DNA of 64,000 nt from Pseudisothecium myosuroides (taxonomy: Eukaryota > Streptophyta > Bryopsida > Hypnales > Lembophyllaceae). Within the stretch, counting starts at the first letter, position 1, and every line of letters starts with the position of its first letter. Location of the stretch: positions 3,722,501 to 3,786,500 of the forward strand of contig OX637288.1 of NCBI GenBank assembly GCA_951799445.1. Direction: 5' to 3'. Under the pieces are notes generated by a model. That model was not told where the DNA came from, searched no databases, and saw only the letters and a program-made list of their open reading frames with translations. Below are positions 11,566-24,355 of the stretch, piece after piece. Made by a program: the position numbers and the translations under genes.

Positions 11566-12943
11566 TTAACCCCTAAAGCACTAAACATGCTTTTTTGAGA
11601 ACATAGCGGTTTGGAGTAGCTGACTACAAGCGGAGTTTTTATTTATTTTTCTTTGAAATTTCACACAACATTTTCCTGAGGAGTAAGCTTTGAGGCCCAA
11701 CAATTTTCTTAACTTTTGACTACATGGTTAAAAAGTTATTGTATGATATGTGATTTTCAATGCTCGGCGGGCAGCTCAAAAAAGTCTTTAAAAATCACTT
11801 TCAAAAAAATAAAAATTGAAAATTGGTTTTCTAGATTTATATAAGGTAGAAATACCTATTTCCGATAATTTAAGGGTTTTTACAGCAAGTGATGAGCAGT
11901 TTAAGGCGTAGGAAATTTTTCCCATGCAGAAAGATAAGAAATATAGGGATTCTCAAATTTTCATAATTTTATTTGCAAAATTGAAATTACTGTGAATTTT
12001 GGGAGTCAAAAAGTGGTTAGGACCAATAGCCAATGTCTAGAGTCATCTAATTTGGATCATCTAAAAAAATACTTTTCCGCTCACTATTTCCAACTTTCTT
12101 CTTCACTACTTTGGACATGTGTCATAACCTTATTAGTCCCAACCTTAAAAAAAAACATTCCAAGCTGTTCAATCTTGGTTGGAAATAGTGCCCCCTATAG
12201 TAACCTTTAATGTCATCTATTGCCATTTTTTTGCCTCTCCAACATTTCATAGTAAGATATATTGGCTATGGGTTGTGATCGACTATGGGTACGCCTACCT
12301 TATATGTCAAAAGCTTTGAATCATTCCATTTTGATTAATGACATGAGAGTTATGAGGAGTTTTATTTTGCGGGTAGTTATGGAATCCCTACTCTAAAATA
12401 AACTTTGAACTCCTTTATTTAACTCAATTTTCAATATTTTTGAAAAAAAATAGAAACATTGGGTGTAAACTTTTTTATTACAACATTACAACTATTAGGA
12501 TTGGCATTTTCAATTTCATATTTAATTCTTAACAATTTAGTGTTTTGAATCATTCTCTACTTCTTTCTATTTACTATTTTTTCGTATATGTTGTACAATT
12601 CCAAATGATTTGAATTTTTTCAAGCATGTAGCCAACTTACTTTGAAGAATGAATCCAAAGAGTAACCACCATTACAGACATTTTTTTAATATAAATAAGA
12701 CCTTGTGAAGTGCAGTTGCCCAATTTTTTGTAGGGGCAAAAAAGGACTTTTATCAATTCAAACACTAATATCTTGCAATCTACTTCTTAGAAAATTTTGA
12801 ATTTTTTTCCACATCTTCTCAAACCAACACACTACAAGATCCTCTGGGTCTATGTGTCCAAAAAATAATGTTTTTTTCTAAAGTTTGATACTTGTATTAG
12901 AAATGGCAGTTTTGGAGTGTTTTTGGTGAAAACATAGTCACCA
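11566..12943. mobile_element. TTAA-flanked TIR element, copy T3, with nested insert
   Basis: The left end is TTAA-CCCCTAAAGC and the body follows T1 in the same orientation. The right TIR is missing: homology stops at GTGAAAACATAGTCA near 12943. An insert of about 460 bp (11843-12305) interrupts it; without it the copy would be about 915 bp. Confidence 0.6.
11843..12305. mobile_element. MITE nested inside T3
   Basis: Comparison with T1 shows an uninterrupted GATTTATATGT there. Here that site is split by sequence starting TATAAGGTAG and ending CTACCTTATA. The 10-bp terminal inverted repeats and a TA (or TAT) duplication suggest a mariner/Stowaway-type MITE that inserted after T3. Confidence 0.5.
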
Positions 12944-13960
12944 TTCATGATGAATTCAAAAGAATGGGAGGAGCAATTACACCTTGTCTAAAACTGCCAT
13001 CATCACTATGTGTACATATTGAAAATCAATATGTATGTATGCCAAAGAAATGATTTTAGAACCTTTGTCCAAAAAAAACTTTAACCCTTCTACATAAATT
13101 TTGCATACGAGATCTAAATGTTGGGCTCTTTAGTAAGTTGGAACGTTCTTTCACTTTTGAACAAGAAAATATTAAAAAATTGATCAATCTAATAGTAGTA
13201 ATTAAAGATAGCAACAAAAAATGAAGATTTTACAGAGGTACCCACTTTAAAACTTACAAGTCTATGCATAAGGGCACTTTTAGTTCTTGGAGGACCGGTG
13301 ATGATTGCTATTATGTGAGCCCATGAACCTAGAAGAATATACACCTATGTTACATGTGTCTGTATTATAAAAACCTTCCATGATTATAGTGTAATTATGT
13401 TATAAATCCCTATATTATAGGTGTTTATATTGTAAGCACCTTCAATGGTTGTAGAATATGTACTTGTACACATGCTCAAGACTCACCTATAGCTCGCATT
13501 TTCTTGCTTACACACTAGCATCGTTGGAAAATTCGCATGCAACTTTTTGTTAACCATATAATAATATGGATCCAAATGCTCAATATATAATATAGTGAAT
13601 TTCATATTTCTTAGGGTTGTCAAAACATTTGTATAAATTTTTTTTTATTGAAATACTTATAAATTTTTTTTTACAAAAGAAGATGTTTAGTCCCTAAAGA
13701 ACCAAGTGACCCTAGTGTATGCAAGAGATTTTGGATAGTTACACACACGAAGTCAATTTTGTTCAAATGTTCACAAATTTTTGACACAAGGTGTGAACAT
13801 GTGCCCCTTTAGTTGAAATATCATTTTTTTTCTTGATCATATGGTTAGATAAAAAATTATGTTGTCCTAAATATTTTGAGCAACCCGGGAAGCATGTGCA
13901 AAAATGCTCCTCTACTTTTGAAATTTGGCAAGTATATAATTTATATGATACAAGATGCAA

Positions 13961-14788
13961 ATGTCAAAAAACACACTACGTATAGTGTACAAATCCCACT
14001 CAAAGAGGATTTAATGTTTTCTAGCCTTGTTGGCTAAGGTCAAAAAAAAGTTTTTTATGACCTCAAATGTTATAATCTTTCAATATGTACATTCAAAGTT
14101 CATGATTTTTTCCACACATTCCTGTAGAAGTCTAATACATATTTGTCTGGTTGAACTTTGAAAAGATTTTTTTTTTTTCCATTTTTTCTTCCTAAAATAT
14201 GCCTCATATTACCATGTCTAGAAAGCATTTTAGCAACTTCTAAACATGCAATGACAAGAAAATTTCATTTTTTCTATGATGTCCTTTGAACGTGTAAAGA
14301 ACATTTCAAAACAAAATGGAGGTTAATTTGTTTATGATGAGAATTTCACTTCACTTCTCTTCAATTTTTTTTTGATAGTTTCAAATTTTGGCCGTAGAAT
14401 CCACATCAATGTTTAGGGACAACTACTACTTATAGTAGAGCCTCTCAAAAGTAATATGGCTACGACTATAGTGACAAAATTACATTAGAGAAGTTCATTA
14501 TGTGAATGATATTTTGCATGCTGAACCGGGCAATCAATATTATCTTAGAGAGGTTATTACTTTAGAGAGGTACTATTGTAGTTTATTGTTAGCTACAATA
14601 GTGGAATTGGGAAAAAAAATCCAGTTGCAATTTAAAAACATCGGAGAAAACATGGTGAAAAAATCTAGTAAAATTTATATTTTGAATAAAAAACAGAGAA
14701 ATAAAAAATGGACTCGGTATTTTTTTTTAATTTTTAATTTTTTTGACAAATGGACTCGGTATTTGAGAAACCGGGATAATACAACCAA
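13961..14788. other. Intergenic A/T-rich DNA
   Basis: No gene supported. Bases 14480-14590 contain repeated TTAGAGAGGTT units. The remainder is A/T-rich with no similarity I recognise. Confidence 0.4.
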
Positions 14789-15026
14789 ACCATAGCTGTA
14801 CCCTGGTTGGCTGGAACTCTGGAACACCAAATACGCCAAAAAAATCAGGAACAGTGGTGCGTACCGTCTCTGGACCACCCCCCACTCAGATCTCGACGCG
14901 TGCTCCCTGATTGACTCAGAAGTAGTCAGAAGTAGTGGCACACAACCGATGATATTCCAACTAGAACTATCCTACGTGAAGATTTTTTTTTTTTCTTTTT
15001 TTTCTTTTTTGAAACATACGACCTTC

Positions 15027-15314
15027 CATAACATTCAGTAGCACTCAGCAGGCCTGCCCTCCCTCCAACTGAAGAGAGTGGAATATTCCACACTCTTTCA
15101 TCTAGCCGGATGAAAGAGTGTGGAATATTCCACACCCATCAGTAGCTAAGAGGACACGTGGCTGAATTTGTCAGAGAGTTTATGAAAGAGAGGCTCAATT
15201 TAGTGCACATAAGTCGATGTGGGGGCCAGCCATGTCAGAAAATTTAATTTAATTTGTGGATGATACCTGAAGAGAGGGAAAGGCAGCCTCTCTTCAGGCT
15301 ACTGAATGTTATGT
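15027..15314. repeat. Nested foldback cluster
   Basis: The outer arms are CATAACATTCAGTAGC (about 15028) and its complement GCTACTGAATGTTATG (about 15298). Inside are two compact hairpins. One has a perfect 25-bp stem and 6-base loop (15078-15102 and 15109-15133) whose arms each contain the palindrome GTGGAATATTCCAC. The other has a perfect 12-bp stem (15266-15277 and 15287-15298). It looks like a foldback transposon with secondary hairpins. Confidence 0.6.
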
Positions 15315-16179
15315 CAGCAGGACTGAATTCTTTCATTTATTTTAGGCAGTGCAGAAAGCGATCATCAATGGAGCTATTTGAATCCACGGAAATGGATGAA
15401 ACTTGCAATATATGGATGAAAAATATTTATTCATCCCAAACAATGTACAATCATCCAAAATAGATTGATAGTTTATTGTCCCAAGATTTGGTAGCATTTT
15501 GGAATGTCATCCAATGAATTAGGAAGAATTGATTTCGCCAGATCTTCCATGGAAAAAATTTGTATCGCCTTTTAGCAAAACTTTGCCCAATTGTAAAACC
15601 TTACTTGAAGGTCAAATTCACCATAAAATTAAGTCATTTTAATTTGTAAGAAAAAAATAGAGCCACATGTCATCTTGTGAATGGTGTGAGGTAATGTGGA
15701 TCCATGAGAATTTGGCATGGAAATTTCCAAATCTCTTGAAAAAAATTCCAAATCTCTTGAAAATCCTTCCTATGATTGAGAATATCCAAATTCAAACGTG
15801 GTGATGTTATTGAAACCACTAGTTAGTCTAAAATTTTCACCATTGCCTAAACCTTATCACCAAGAAAGTGAATGAAAAATAATTAAATTCTCCAAGATGA
15901 ATACATGCATTTATTTGTTTTAGTGCAATTTCTTTGAAAATCATTCATTGGACACTTTTAGTCCTCCGTCAATGCTCTTCCTAGATGCATAATGGAACAT
16001 TCTAAATTTCAATACACTTGAGATATCTTTTACTCCAAAGCAATTGTACTTTTTCCTACTTTTTTCTTTCACTACTCAGTGATTGGCAAAGATTTAAGTT
16101 GCCGACACAGGAAGAGTTACTTTCCTTGGAGAGCTTTACCTGATTTGCCTGATACCCACTCAACGACAGTTTTGCCCTT

Positions 16180-17120
16180 TTAACCCCTAAAAGCCCGTTG
16201 GCCCTTCGGGGGACAAATGCGTTTTCGGGCAGGTACCTACGGGCTGAAATTGTGTTCTGATTTTTTGAAATTTTTTTTGGAGATAGAAAAACTGATAAGC
16301 TTTGTGGGAATATAATTTTTTTCTCAATCGGTGCCCGGGAAAAAAAGTTATGACCAAATAAGCTCAAAACAGGGGACGGGGGGCAGCCCGGGCAGCAAAA
16401 AAAAAATGGACAAAAATTTGAATTTTTTTTTAAAATATTTTTTTTCTCATAGATTATATTTTTTTCTATCTAGAAAGCTTTTATTCATTTCATTTGGATA
16501 TGTTATGAGAAAGTTATGGACATTCTTGTTTTTCGGGCAGTTTGAGCATCTTCTTGAAAAAAATAACTGTAGGACTCATTTCTGAATGCAATTTTTCAAT
16601 TTTTTCAAAATTTTTTTTTTGGCATGGTTTAGTTTACTTGCTAGAACAATCTCACCATTGGGATTAGTGCATTTTAATTCCATCTAAGAGATATTAATAT
16701 TTTAGGTTTTCCTTCTATCTCATACCTACTTCTACTTAACAATTTTTTTAAGGATGAAAATTAAGTTTTTTTGAGTTTCTTTTTTTTTCCTAGACTCTCA
16801 ACTCAATTCTCTACTATAAAGATTTAAAGCTCAAAACGCTGTAGTGCAAAAATTTTAAGTTAAAAATGTTTAAAGACAAAAAATCTGGTCCCGCAATGTG
16901 CTGAAAAACTTGTTTTTTCCACTTTAAACGCAGATATCTTGCAATCTGTGTGGTCAAAAATTCTGAAATTTTTTCCACACATTCTCATACCAATTAGGTG
17001 TAAGATCCTACGGTTAGATGTGGAAAAAAACAATTTTAATTTTTTTTAACTTTTTGCTATAGAAATGGCAGTTTTCAGTGTTTTTTGGCAGAAAAAAGAC
17101 CTTGGGCCTTTAGGGGTTAA
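16180..17120. mobile_element. TTAA-flanked TIR element, copy T4 (941 bp)
   Basis: TTAA-CCCCTAAAAG on the left, CTTTAGGGG-TTAA on the right, both intact. It has the same internal plan as T1 and T3 but a distinct subfamily sequence: CCCTTCGGGGGAC near the left end and GACCTTGGGCC near the right, both shared with T5 and T8. No open frame of note. Confidence 0.75.
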
Positions 17121-17179
17121 TCAAAACTTTAGATTGTTTTTTGTGCCGTACTCCATTCAGTTCATGATGATTTCAAAAG

Positions 17180-17700
17180 AACTAGTGTGCCCTGTGCCGT
17201 TGCCACAACAGCCAAAACTAAAGTGAAAGTAATTTTTTTTATTTTTTAGAACCAAAAATAACTCAAAATTCTATAACTTTCACATCGCTGCTCCAAACAT
17301 CACTAAATGAAGCCCGTGCACCCCTCCTCGCCGAGGGCTTTCCGACAGTACCAAGCAAGTCACTAGGGGACGCATGGTCCGGGAGATCTCAACATAACAT
17401 ACATACATACAAACAAACAAACAAATAAACAAACAACATGTCTTAAGGTATGGACTAGTGTGCCCTGTGCCGTTGACAAAATTGAAATTAAAAGTAAAAT
17501 TAATTTTCTAATTTTCTAATTCATAAAAACTTTGAAATTCAATAACTTTCCCACCGTAGTTCCAAATGCCACAAAGCGAAGCCAATGCACCCCTCTTCGC
17601 CAAGGGCATTCCAACGGTATCAAGCACACTATCGGGGGATGCACGGTCTTGGAGATCTCAACGTAACAAAACCAACCAAACAAACAAACTTAAGGTATGG
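17180..17700. repeat. Diverged tandem duplication, about 270 bp unit
   Basis: GTGTGCCCTGTGCCGTTG occurs at about 17187 and 17459. GAGATCTCAAC followed by CATAC or CAAAC microsatellite runs ends both copies. The second copy has lost some bases. It lies within segment B only. Confidence 0.55.
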
Positions 17701-18640
17701 ATAGGTGGGTACACCCAAAATTGCACCATGCCTAAAACTTCCATCATCACTATGTGTACATTTTCAAATCAATATGTACAAATGTAGAATAAACGATTTT
17801 AGAACCTCTATTGAAAAAACCTTTGACCTGACTTCAGCATAATTTTGCATACAAGATCTAAATGTCGGGTTCTCTGATGCATTGTTCACTTTCCATCAAG
17901 GAAATATTTAAAAATTGACCAATCTAATGAATAGCAACTATATACAATAGCAAGAAGTGGCGATTTTGGAGGTATCTATTTTAAAACTTACAAGTATGTG
18001 CATAAGGGCACCCTTTAGTGCTATAGAGGACCACACATTGAAACTTTTTGTTAATCTTTGAAAGATGTGGTCCCTATGTCCAAGGTAGTCACCAAAATGC
18101 TTTGATTATTGAACCAATAGGTGCATTCTTTGTTTCTATTGTAAACAATGAAATCATCCATTAGTTACATTTTTAATCCTCAACATCCTTCAAAGGTTAA
18201 CCATGTAATGTGATGCATCCAAATGCTCAATATATGATGAAGTGAGTTTTCATATTTATTAGAGTTGTTGGAACGTCTGTGTAGCCAAATTACCTTATTG
18301 ACATATTTACTAGTTTTTATATACATAAGAAGATGTTTAGTCCCTATAGGACCAAGTGACCGTTCCACATATGCAAGAGATTTTGGGTAGTTACCCACAA
18401 AGTCAATTTTGGTCGGATGTTCACAAATTTTTGACACAATGTGTGAATATGTGTCTTTTTAGTTAGAATAATTTTTTTTCCTAATCAATTGGTTGGGTCA
18501 AAAGTTATATTGTCCTAAAATTTTGGGTAGCTTAGGCATCATGTGCTTTTCCTCCTCTACTTTTGAAATTTGATAGGTATATAACTTATATAATACAAGA
18601 TGCCAAAAAAATACCGTGTGTAATGTGGCTGATGGATGTT

Positions 18641-20216
18641 GAAGACCGCATGTTTTCACACATTTTTTCATACATATTTTCACACATACATTAGCTACAC
18701 GTGCGGCTAATGGATGTGCAAAAACATCACAAAAAATCCCATAAAAAAATCTATAAAATTTCTATTTTGAATTAAAAAATAGCAAAAAAAATTCGGTATT
18801 CAAAAAATCTACCCAAGCCCCTCACTAAGATAGAATTGTGGGAGAGTGCGTTTTTTTAGTGACTTTTTGCAAAAAATGATGCAAATTTTGTTATAGGAAA
18901 CATTCCACAATATATTCATCTTTTTTAAATGGATGAAATTGCAAAATGCTACCAAATCTTATGTCAATATTGCTCTAATTTGGATGAACGTACATTCCTT
19001 TGGATGAATAAACAACTTTTCATCCATTTACTACAAGTTTCATCCATTTCCATGGACGTAAATAGCTTCACCACTCTCACCAAGATCACTTTCTGCACTG
19101 CCCAAAATAAATATAAAAAACACACCTGATTGGGCGGTTTCTGGAGATCTTTGCCTTATCTCACTGCCCCTTGCAGCCACGTTGCTTCCCAAATTCCATC
19201 CCATTAATTCTTGGATTCTTTCCTTCAACCGCCCAGCCCCCCTAAATATAGCTAAAATACAGTGGCTAAATATAGTGCGACTCCCCCTGTATGGGACTCT
19301 GAGTGGCGGAATGCCAACATTCCCTCTTCCTTTTGCGCTACCGAGTTCACCCTTGCCGCTGTAGACATCGACTTTGTCGTCTTGCCCAGAAACGCCAAAC
19401 CCATTTGTCGTGTAGCAGCCCCGTTTTGTCGTATCCCAACAGCGCAGCTCGCACAGTCCGTGGGACAGGAAACCGGGAAACAGGAGCAAAGTTCCAGCGA
19501 TCAACGACAAATCAAGGACGAATTCGCAGGGCTCAAGGACAATGTAGAGGGGAGGGGGGTCAACTGAAAGACAAATTGGGAGCGGTCAAGGACAAATCGG
19601 CCATGGAGCAGGACGAATTGGATGAAAGATCAACTGTTGGGCACGAGCAGCAGCTGATGAATCCAACTGGTAGTGTTTGCTGATTGTTGGCCATAAGTTG
19701 GCAGCAATCTCGCTGCCAATCTCACACTCTCACTTTTCGTGGTCTGTTTCTCGCGCACTTTCCTTGTTGGGCATTTTTGCTTGGGAATCTGCAGTGGAGT
19801 GGCGTGTTGTTTCAATCCTCCTTTTGCTGCAATTTCATCACTTGAAGCTAGGCGACTACGACTCTTTAATTCCAAGCCGCCCGGAAAAGAGAGACAGTTG
19901 CAATTGTGTGCAGATTGCAATCGGATCTAAGCTCTCACTGACTCATCATTTCTGATCCGTCTTTTCGGCCTTTTCGGACGGTGTATCCTTTCTGAACGTG
20001 CTCTCTCTCGCTCACCAATTGTCAACATTGCTACATTGCCTGCGTACTCACAGAATTCGTCGCGTGATTTCATAGAGGGATTGAATTGTTGCGAACTTTT
20101 TGTCCCAAGTTGAGCTCCAGTGAATTGATTAAGCGAGAGCCGTCCGTGTTGCGATCTGTTCGAGGAGGGTTGTGGAGGTCAGGGTTTTGGGTATTAGAAA
20201 TCGGTGGTGTGGAGGA
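18641..20216. other. Upstream region of the dioxygenase gene
   Basis: Bases 18897-19110 are an inverted copy of the dispersed repeat near 4000, 10600 and 15350. Bases 19120-20216 are clearly GC-richer and probably hold promoter and 5'UTR. Bases 19500-19610 repeat CAAGGACAAAT-like units. A CTCTCTCTCGCTC tract lies at about 20002. There is no ATG between 20101 and 20217. Several ORFs here lack ATG starts and domains, so I call no second gene. Confidence 0.45.
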
Positions 20217-22739
20217 ATGGGGGTTGCTTTAGGGGAGAAGAATTCGAATTCGAGTTCGAATTCGAAGGAGGGCGGTTTGAAAGGGGGAGCAGCTGGGGAG
20301 GACTGTAGTTCGAAGAAGGGCAAGCCGCAGTATACGTTGCAGGCGTTGTGGGATGGGAAGTTGTCGGTGAAGGATTTTGAAGCGGTGGGCGAGGAGAAGC
20401 CCACGTTGCCGCATGATGTGTTTGAGCAGGACGAGTCGGAAGCGCTTCCCGTGATTGATGTGCGGGCGTTGCGTGGGGATGACAAAGCTACGAGGGAGGA
20501 GAATATGGCGAGGATGTTGGAGGCTGCCAAGACGTGGGGGTTCTTCAAAATCCGACACCACGGCGTTCCGTTAGAAGTGGTACTGAGCTTACCTTCAAGC
20601 TCTAATTACCACCTCTTGCATTGGCAGCGCCTTGACAAGTCTTGAATCACGATTCATGAATGCAATTCGATCAGCAGACACGTTCCAGTGCTCACTAAAC
20701 CTTCAGTCGAAATTAGGAGATCGTCAGAGGCGGTAGTCTCGGAGCGCCGAATTGCGACTTTCCGCAAGAGCCCAGACTTCTGAAATCAGCTATTGATTTA
20801 GATTCGTATTAGTGAAGAGAGCAGCCATAGTGAGGTAGTCGAAATTAGCAGATCGTCAGATGGTCAGTCATCAGCGAGCGCTAATCTCAGAGCACCAAAT
20901 TGCGACTTCCAAGAGCTTAGAGTCCTGAAAACAACGAATTGATTTCATGATTTCATGATTTAGATTGAAGGTTTAATACATAGGGCGACCGACACTTCGC
21001 CAGTTTCACCGAAACACGCCATTTGAGCGAATTTATATGAGATTCTTGTGATAGTTCTTACTGGCCCGTACTAATCGTGGAATTGACTGCAACAACGGCA
21101 GGTGAAGCGCGTGGAGCGGAATGTGAAGATCTTTTTCGATTTGCCCATGGAGAAGAAACTGTTGGTGAAGCCCAAGAACTTCGCTTTCGGCTACGTGGGG
21201 GGCTCCCCCATCGACTGGCGCAACAAATGGTGGATGGAATCACTCCACATGAAAGTAAGCCGATAGTCTCCGCCACGTACTCCACTCCAGTCACCCAACC
21301 AATGCATCTGTCATTAGAAATCTTCTAATCCAAAACTCACAACAAACTCACAATGCCAACTGATTGTGTCGTCACTCTACCAGGTTTTCGAAGAGGCAAT
21401 CCGCAGCATCGTCTTACTTGCATGGCCAGATGACAAAGAGTTTTCGGAGGAGTTCATGTAAGCAGTCCATTCGTCTTGCATGCAATGCCAACCTTGGACA
21501 TTGATATCTTCTTCTTGCAGATGAATTGAGCATTCCACTGCGTGAATTCATGGAATTGTGTATTTTTTTGGGGGGTTACAGATCGGATTTGTTGAGCTAC
21601 TTCACCGCAATGCGGGAGCTGGCACGGTTGGTAGTGGAGTGCTTGACCGAGGGATTGGGCCTGAAGCGTGACACTTACACCAAACTGGAGAATGCGGACG
21701 CCATTTGCAATGCAAGGGTGAACCATTACCCGGCCTGCCCGGACCCGGGGAAAGTGTTTGGAATCCCTGCGCACACGGATCCCCAGATGCTGTCCATTTT
21801 GTACCAGGACGACGTTGGTGGATTGCAAGTGAATAAAAATGGCAAGTGGATTGGGGTGCGTCCCGATGACACCACTTTCGTCGTCAACCTTGGCGACTGC
21901 TTCCAGGTAACTCAAGTTTCATTCCCAGGCTCGAATTTGGGCCCATTCTTGAGTTTTGCAGCTTGGGCGTACTTTCGTGTGGGACTTGAGCTTAGATAGT
22001 TGAACTCTTCTTAACATGTGCTTCAGTCACATTGGTGTCGACTCTCAAGCCTAGATTTTCACTTCTGTGTAGAGGGTTTGACGTGGAAGTGGATGGAGTG
22101 ACGTAGATGATTCTTTGACAGCCCGAGTGTTGAATACCGTGCACGTGAAAGATGTAGACAGTGGCACATGGTCCTACAAGTGGTGTGGGACCATGTACTT
22201 GCAGTGTACGTTTTTCACACGCAAGGATTCAGTATAGGCTGGCGACGTGGGAACCGCTCTAGCTATGAGAATGTGTCCAGAACCATGGGAGATTTTATTC
22301 TCATAACGAGGGATACTGGTAACAGGTGTCCAGAGAAGATTATTATCCGATATACAACATGTTAAAATACCCAATGCATGTTTGGAACCGTCACAGAAAT
22401 GGTTTTTTATTATTATTATTATTACTATTTTGTGAACTTATCCTTCCGATTGGAGTTTTGGATTGGCAGGCGGTTACAAACGGCATCTTGCACAGTGCGG
22501 CGCACCGAGTGGCGTTGAACTCGACCAGGTCACGGTACGCGACCATCTACTTCTACGGGCTCGACAACGTGGGGCATCTGTGTGTACCGCCTGAGCTGGT
22601 CAAGCCCGAGCGGCCTCTCAAGTACCGGCCCTTCACTGTCAATTCTTATCGAGATTACACTGTGAAGAATGAAGTGCCCCTCGATGGCTGCAAGTTTCTG
22701 GAGGTTCAACCGGAGGGCACTCCTGGGACGGCCACCTAG
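20217..22739 (+). CDS. 2-oxoglutarate/Fe(II)-dependent dioxygenase (DOXC, gibberellin-oxidase-like)
   Basis: Five exons, all phases closing: 20217-20579, 21102-21254, 21384-21457, 21582-21906, 22470-22739; 394 residues, normal for the family. The ATG at 20217 is the first in the leader (GAGGAATGG context); the in-frame codon at 20172 is GTG. The DIOX_N half includes WGFFKIRHHGVP (about 108-119) and FFDLPMEKKL. The catalytic half has HYPACPDP, the iron ligands H261 and D263 (AHTDPQ) and H317 (HSAAHRV). The 2-oxoglutarate-binding R327 is present, but the usual RxS is RYA: Ala329 replaces Ser. The TNG and SRYATIYF region resembles GA2-oxidases. The N-terminal 40 residues are Ser/Gly/Asn-rich. 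Soluble enzymes of this class hydroxylate small hormones or phenolics; the substrate here is unknown. Intron 1 contains a tandem duplication. Confidence 0.9.
20706..20965. repeat. Tandem duplication in dioxygenase intron 1
   Basis: Two diverged copies 132 bp apart (about 20706 and 20838) each begin AGTCGAAATTAG and contain GATCGTCAGA, AATTGCGACTT and TTGATTT. The sequence is non-coding and lies between exons 1 and 2. Confidence 0.6.
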
Positions 22740-24355
22740 TTAGTTAATGAATTACGGAGTATTTATTTGCAATTCACTAGTCAAGTTTGACGTGGTTTGA
22801 TTTGGGAGCAGTGAGTTGAGGGAGAGTGTAGAATTTGTCAATGCCCTTGTATCATATAGCGAATGATGTGTGTACACTGACTCTACCTTGTAAGAAAGCT
22901 AGTAATAATAATTAAAGGGTGATCAAGTACATAATTCCCACTTTTGACTGATCAATTTCGTGTCTGCTTGGAAGTTGCACTTGCTGTTTTTGAGCGCTTG
23001 CTTCTGAAGTTCAATACGATTCTCATCTTTGAACCAGTGAACAGAGAATATCAATCGATGCTGTGTTGAATGTTCAAATTTGTTACTTTGAAACTTGATT
23101 GCTGCTTTTGTCGGAAGCAGTAGTTCGAACCGTGCGTGAGGTAGCTCGGCATAACACCTCCCGTCAGAAAAACGCATTCGAAAGCAATTGAAAGCGTTTG
23201 CAAGAACCGTCTATTTCGTTAAATTGGCAGAAATTCCACTACTTTGTCATTTTTCAGGAAGCACGGCTTCAAACTTATATCTATACAAATCCTATTTGAT
23301 ACGTTAGAGCTTTGCTGTACTAGATGTGCATCACAATTTTTGACGCTGGAATTCTGTCAATTTAACCTTGAAAGAACAAGTCATATCTTCAAGGTACTTT
23401 ATCTAAAATGAATGGACCAATAGGTGCATTCTTCACTTTGACAATAATAATGAAAGTCATCTATCATCTTAAGTTCTTAACCTCAGCATCCTTCCAAGGT
23501 TAGCGGAATTGACATTTTCGTGTGAGATCATATTATTTTTTTATTGTTCTAGCTTCAGAAGGTCCGTGTAGGAAGATGGGCCCAGCGCAGGATTTGTGCA
23601 AGCCTCCAATGCTGGATGATCCAGAGAAACTCCACTTCCATGAGCTCTCTAGCATTCTCCTGTCGCAGATGTATTTTCCAGACTGTCAAAAGGAACCAGT
23701 CAGGAGCACACATATCGTTCATTACCTTGTATTATTTCCCGTTTTGGACTCAAGGTGTAAAATAGGATTAATAACACTCAAATATTGGTACTGTAATAAT
23801 AGGTAAGGTAGGCTGGTCGTAGAGCGACCATTTAAGAGCTGATTGCATTTGGGGGGAAGCTCAACTCCTTGAAAATTTTCAGTAAATTTTCATAGGAAGA
23901 AAAATGGAATTGACACCTAACCCAAATCGTTTCATCTTTTCCTTTATGGAATTAGTTATGAATTTTGAAGTTGAAACGCACTGGTCACTAGAAGTGACCC
24001 CATTGAAATGTACACCATTGGTACATTGAAGAAAGCAAAATGTACCTCTGTGTTAGTGGTCACTTTTCCACTTTTCGAGCACCCAGCCTTACTCATCTTC
24101 ACCCTCTCAGCATTCACCCACTCAGCATTGCAGTGGCGTGGGACCATCATGAATGAACTGAAAAGACTGAGTCTCACTGAGCCGCTTGCAGCTGGGTTCT
24201 GGTTCTTGTTCTTTCTTGCAGTAAAGGATCCTTTACGTGTGTAAAAAAAGAAAAGAAAAAAGACTAGTCTGAAAGTACAGTATGCTGATTCCAAGTCAAG
24301 TATAGAATCGGAGGTATCTCTGATCATCTCCAGTCCTATAAACCTCGGGTAAGTT
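22740..24355. other. 3' flank of the dioxygenase gene and repeats
   Basis: Bases 22740-22930 probably include the 3'UTR (no AATAAA, but AATAATAATTAAA at about 22900). Bases 23420-23520 share CCAATAGGTGCATTCTT and following sequence with 18112-18200. Bases 23804-24000 are a one-ended copy of the MITE found at 59771-60185 (TAAGGTAGGCTGG start). No gene supported. Confidence 0.45.

Larger units (their letters stand above)
10563..13960. repeat. Segmental duplication, copy A
   Basis: This stretch is collinear with 15325-18640. Shared landmarks in order: TTCATTTATTTTAGGCAGT, the GATTTGGTAGCATTTTG block, GTCCTCCGTCAATGCTCTTC, CAGTGATTGGCAAAGATTT, a TTAA element, TGCCATCATCACTATGTG, GCATAAGGGCAC and GATGTTTAGTCCCTA. 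By eye the flanks of the TTAA element are nearly 90 percent alike. Copy A alone contains a stretch (13305-13530) that matches the first 190 bases of the window. No gene is supported inside. Confidence 0.6.
15325..18640. repeat. Segmental duplication, copy B
   Basis: Collinear, diverged partner of 10563-13960. It differs by carrying a T4-type rather than T3-type TTAA element at the corresponding site. It also has an extra tandem duplication at 17180-17700 and lacks the 13305-13530 block. No gene supported. Confidence 0.6.

Noticed and set aside
19040..19683. Long overlapping ORFs on both strands upstream of the dioxygenase
   Set aside because: Several start at non-ATG codons, no domain is recognisable, and the GC-rich promoter composition explains the open frames. 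A faint Lys/Asp-rich repeat is too weak to call.
20172..20216. Extended N-terminus of the dioxygenase from 20172
   Set aside because: The codon at 20172 is GTG. The first ATG in the leader is 20217 and it agrees in frame.
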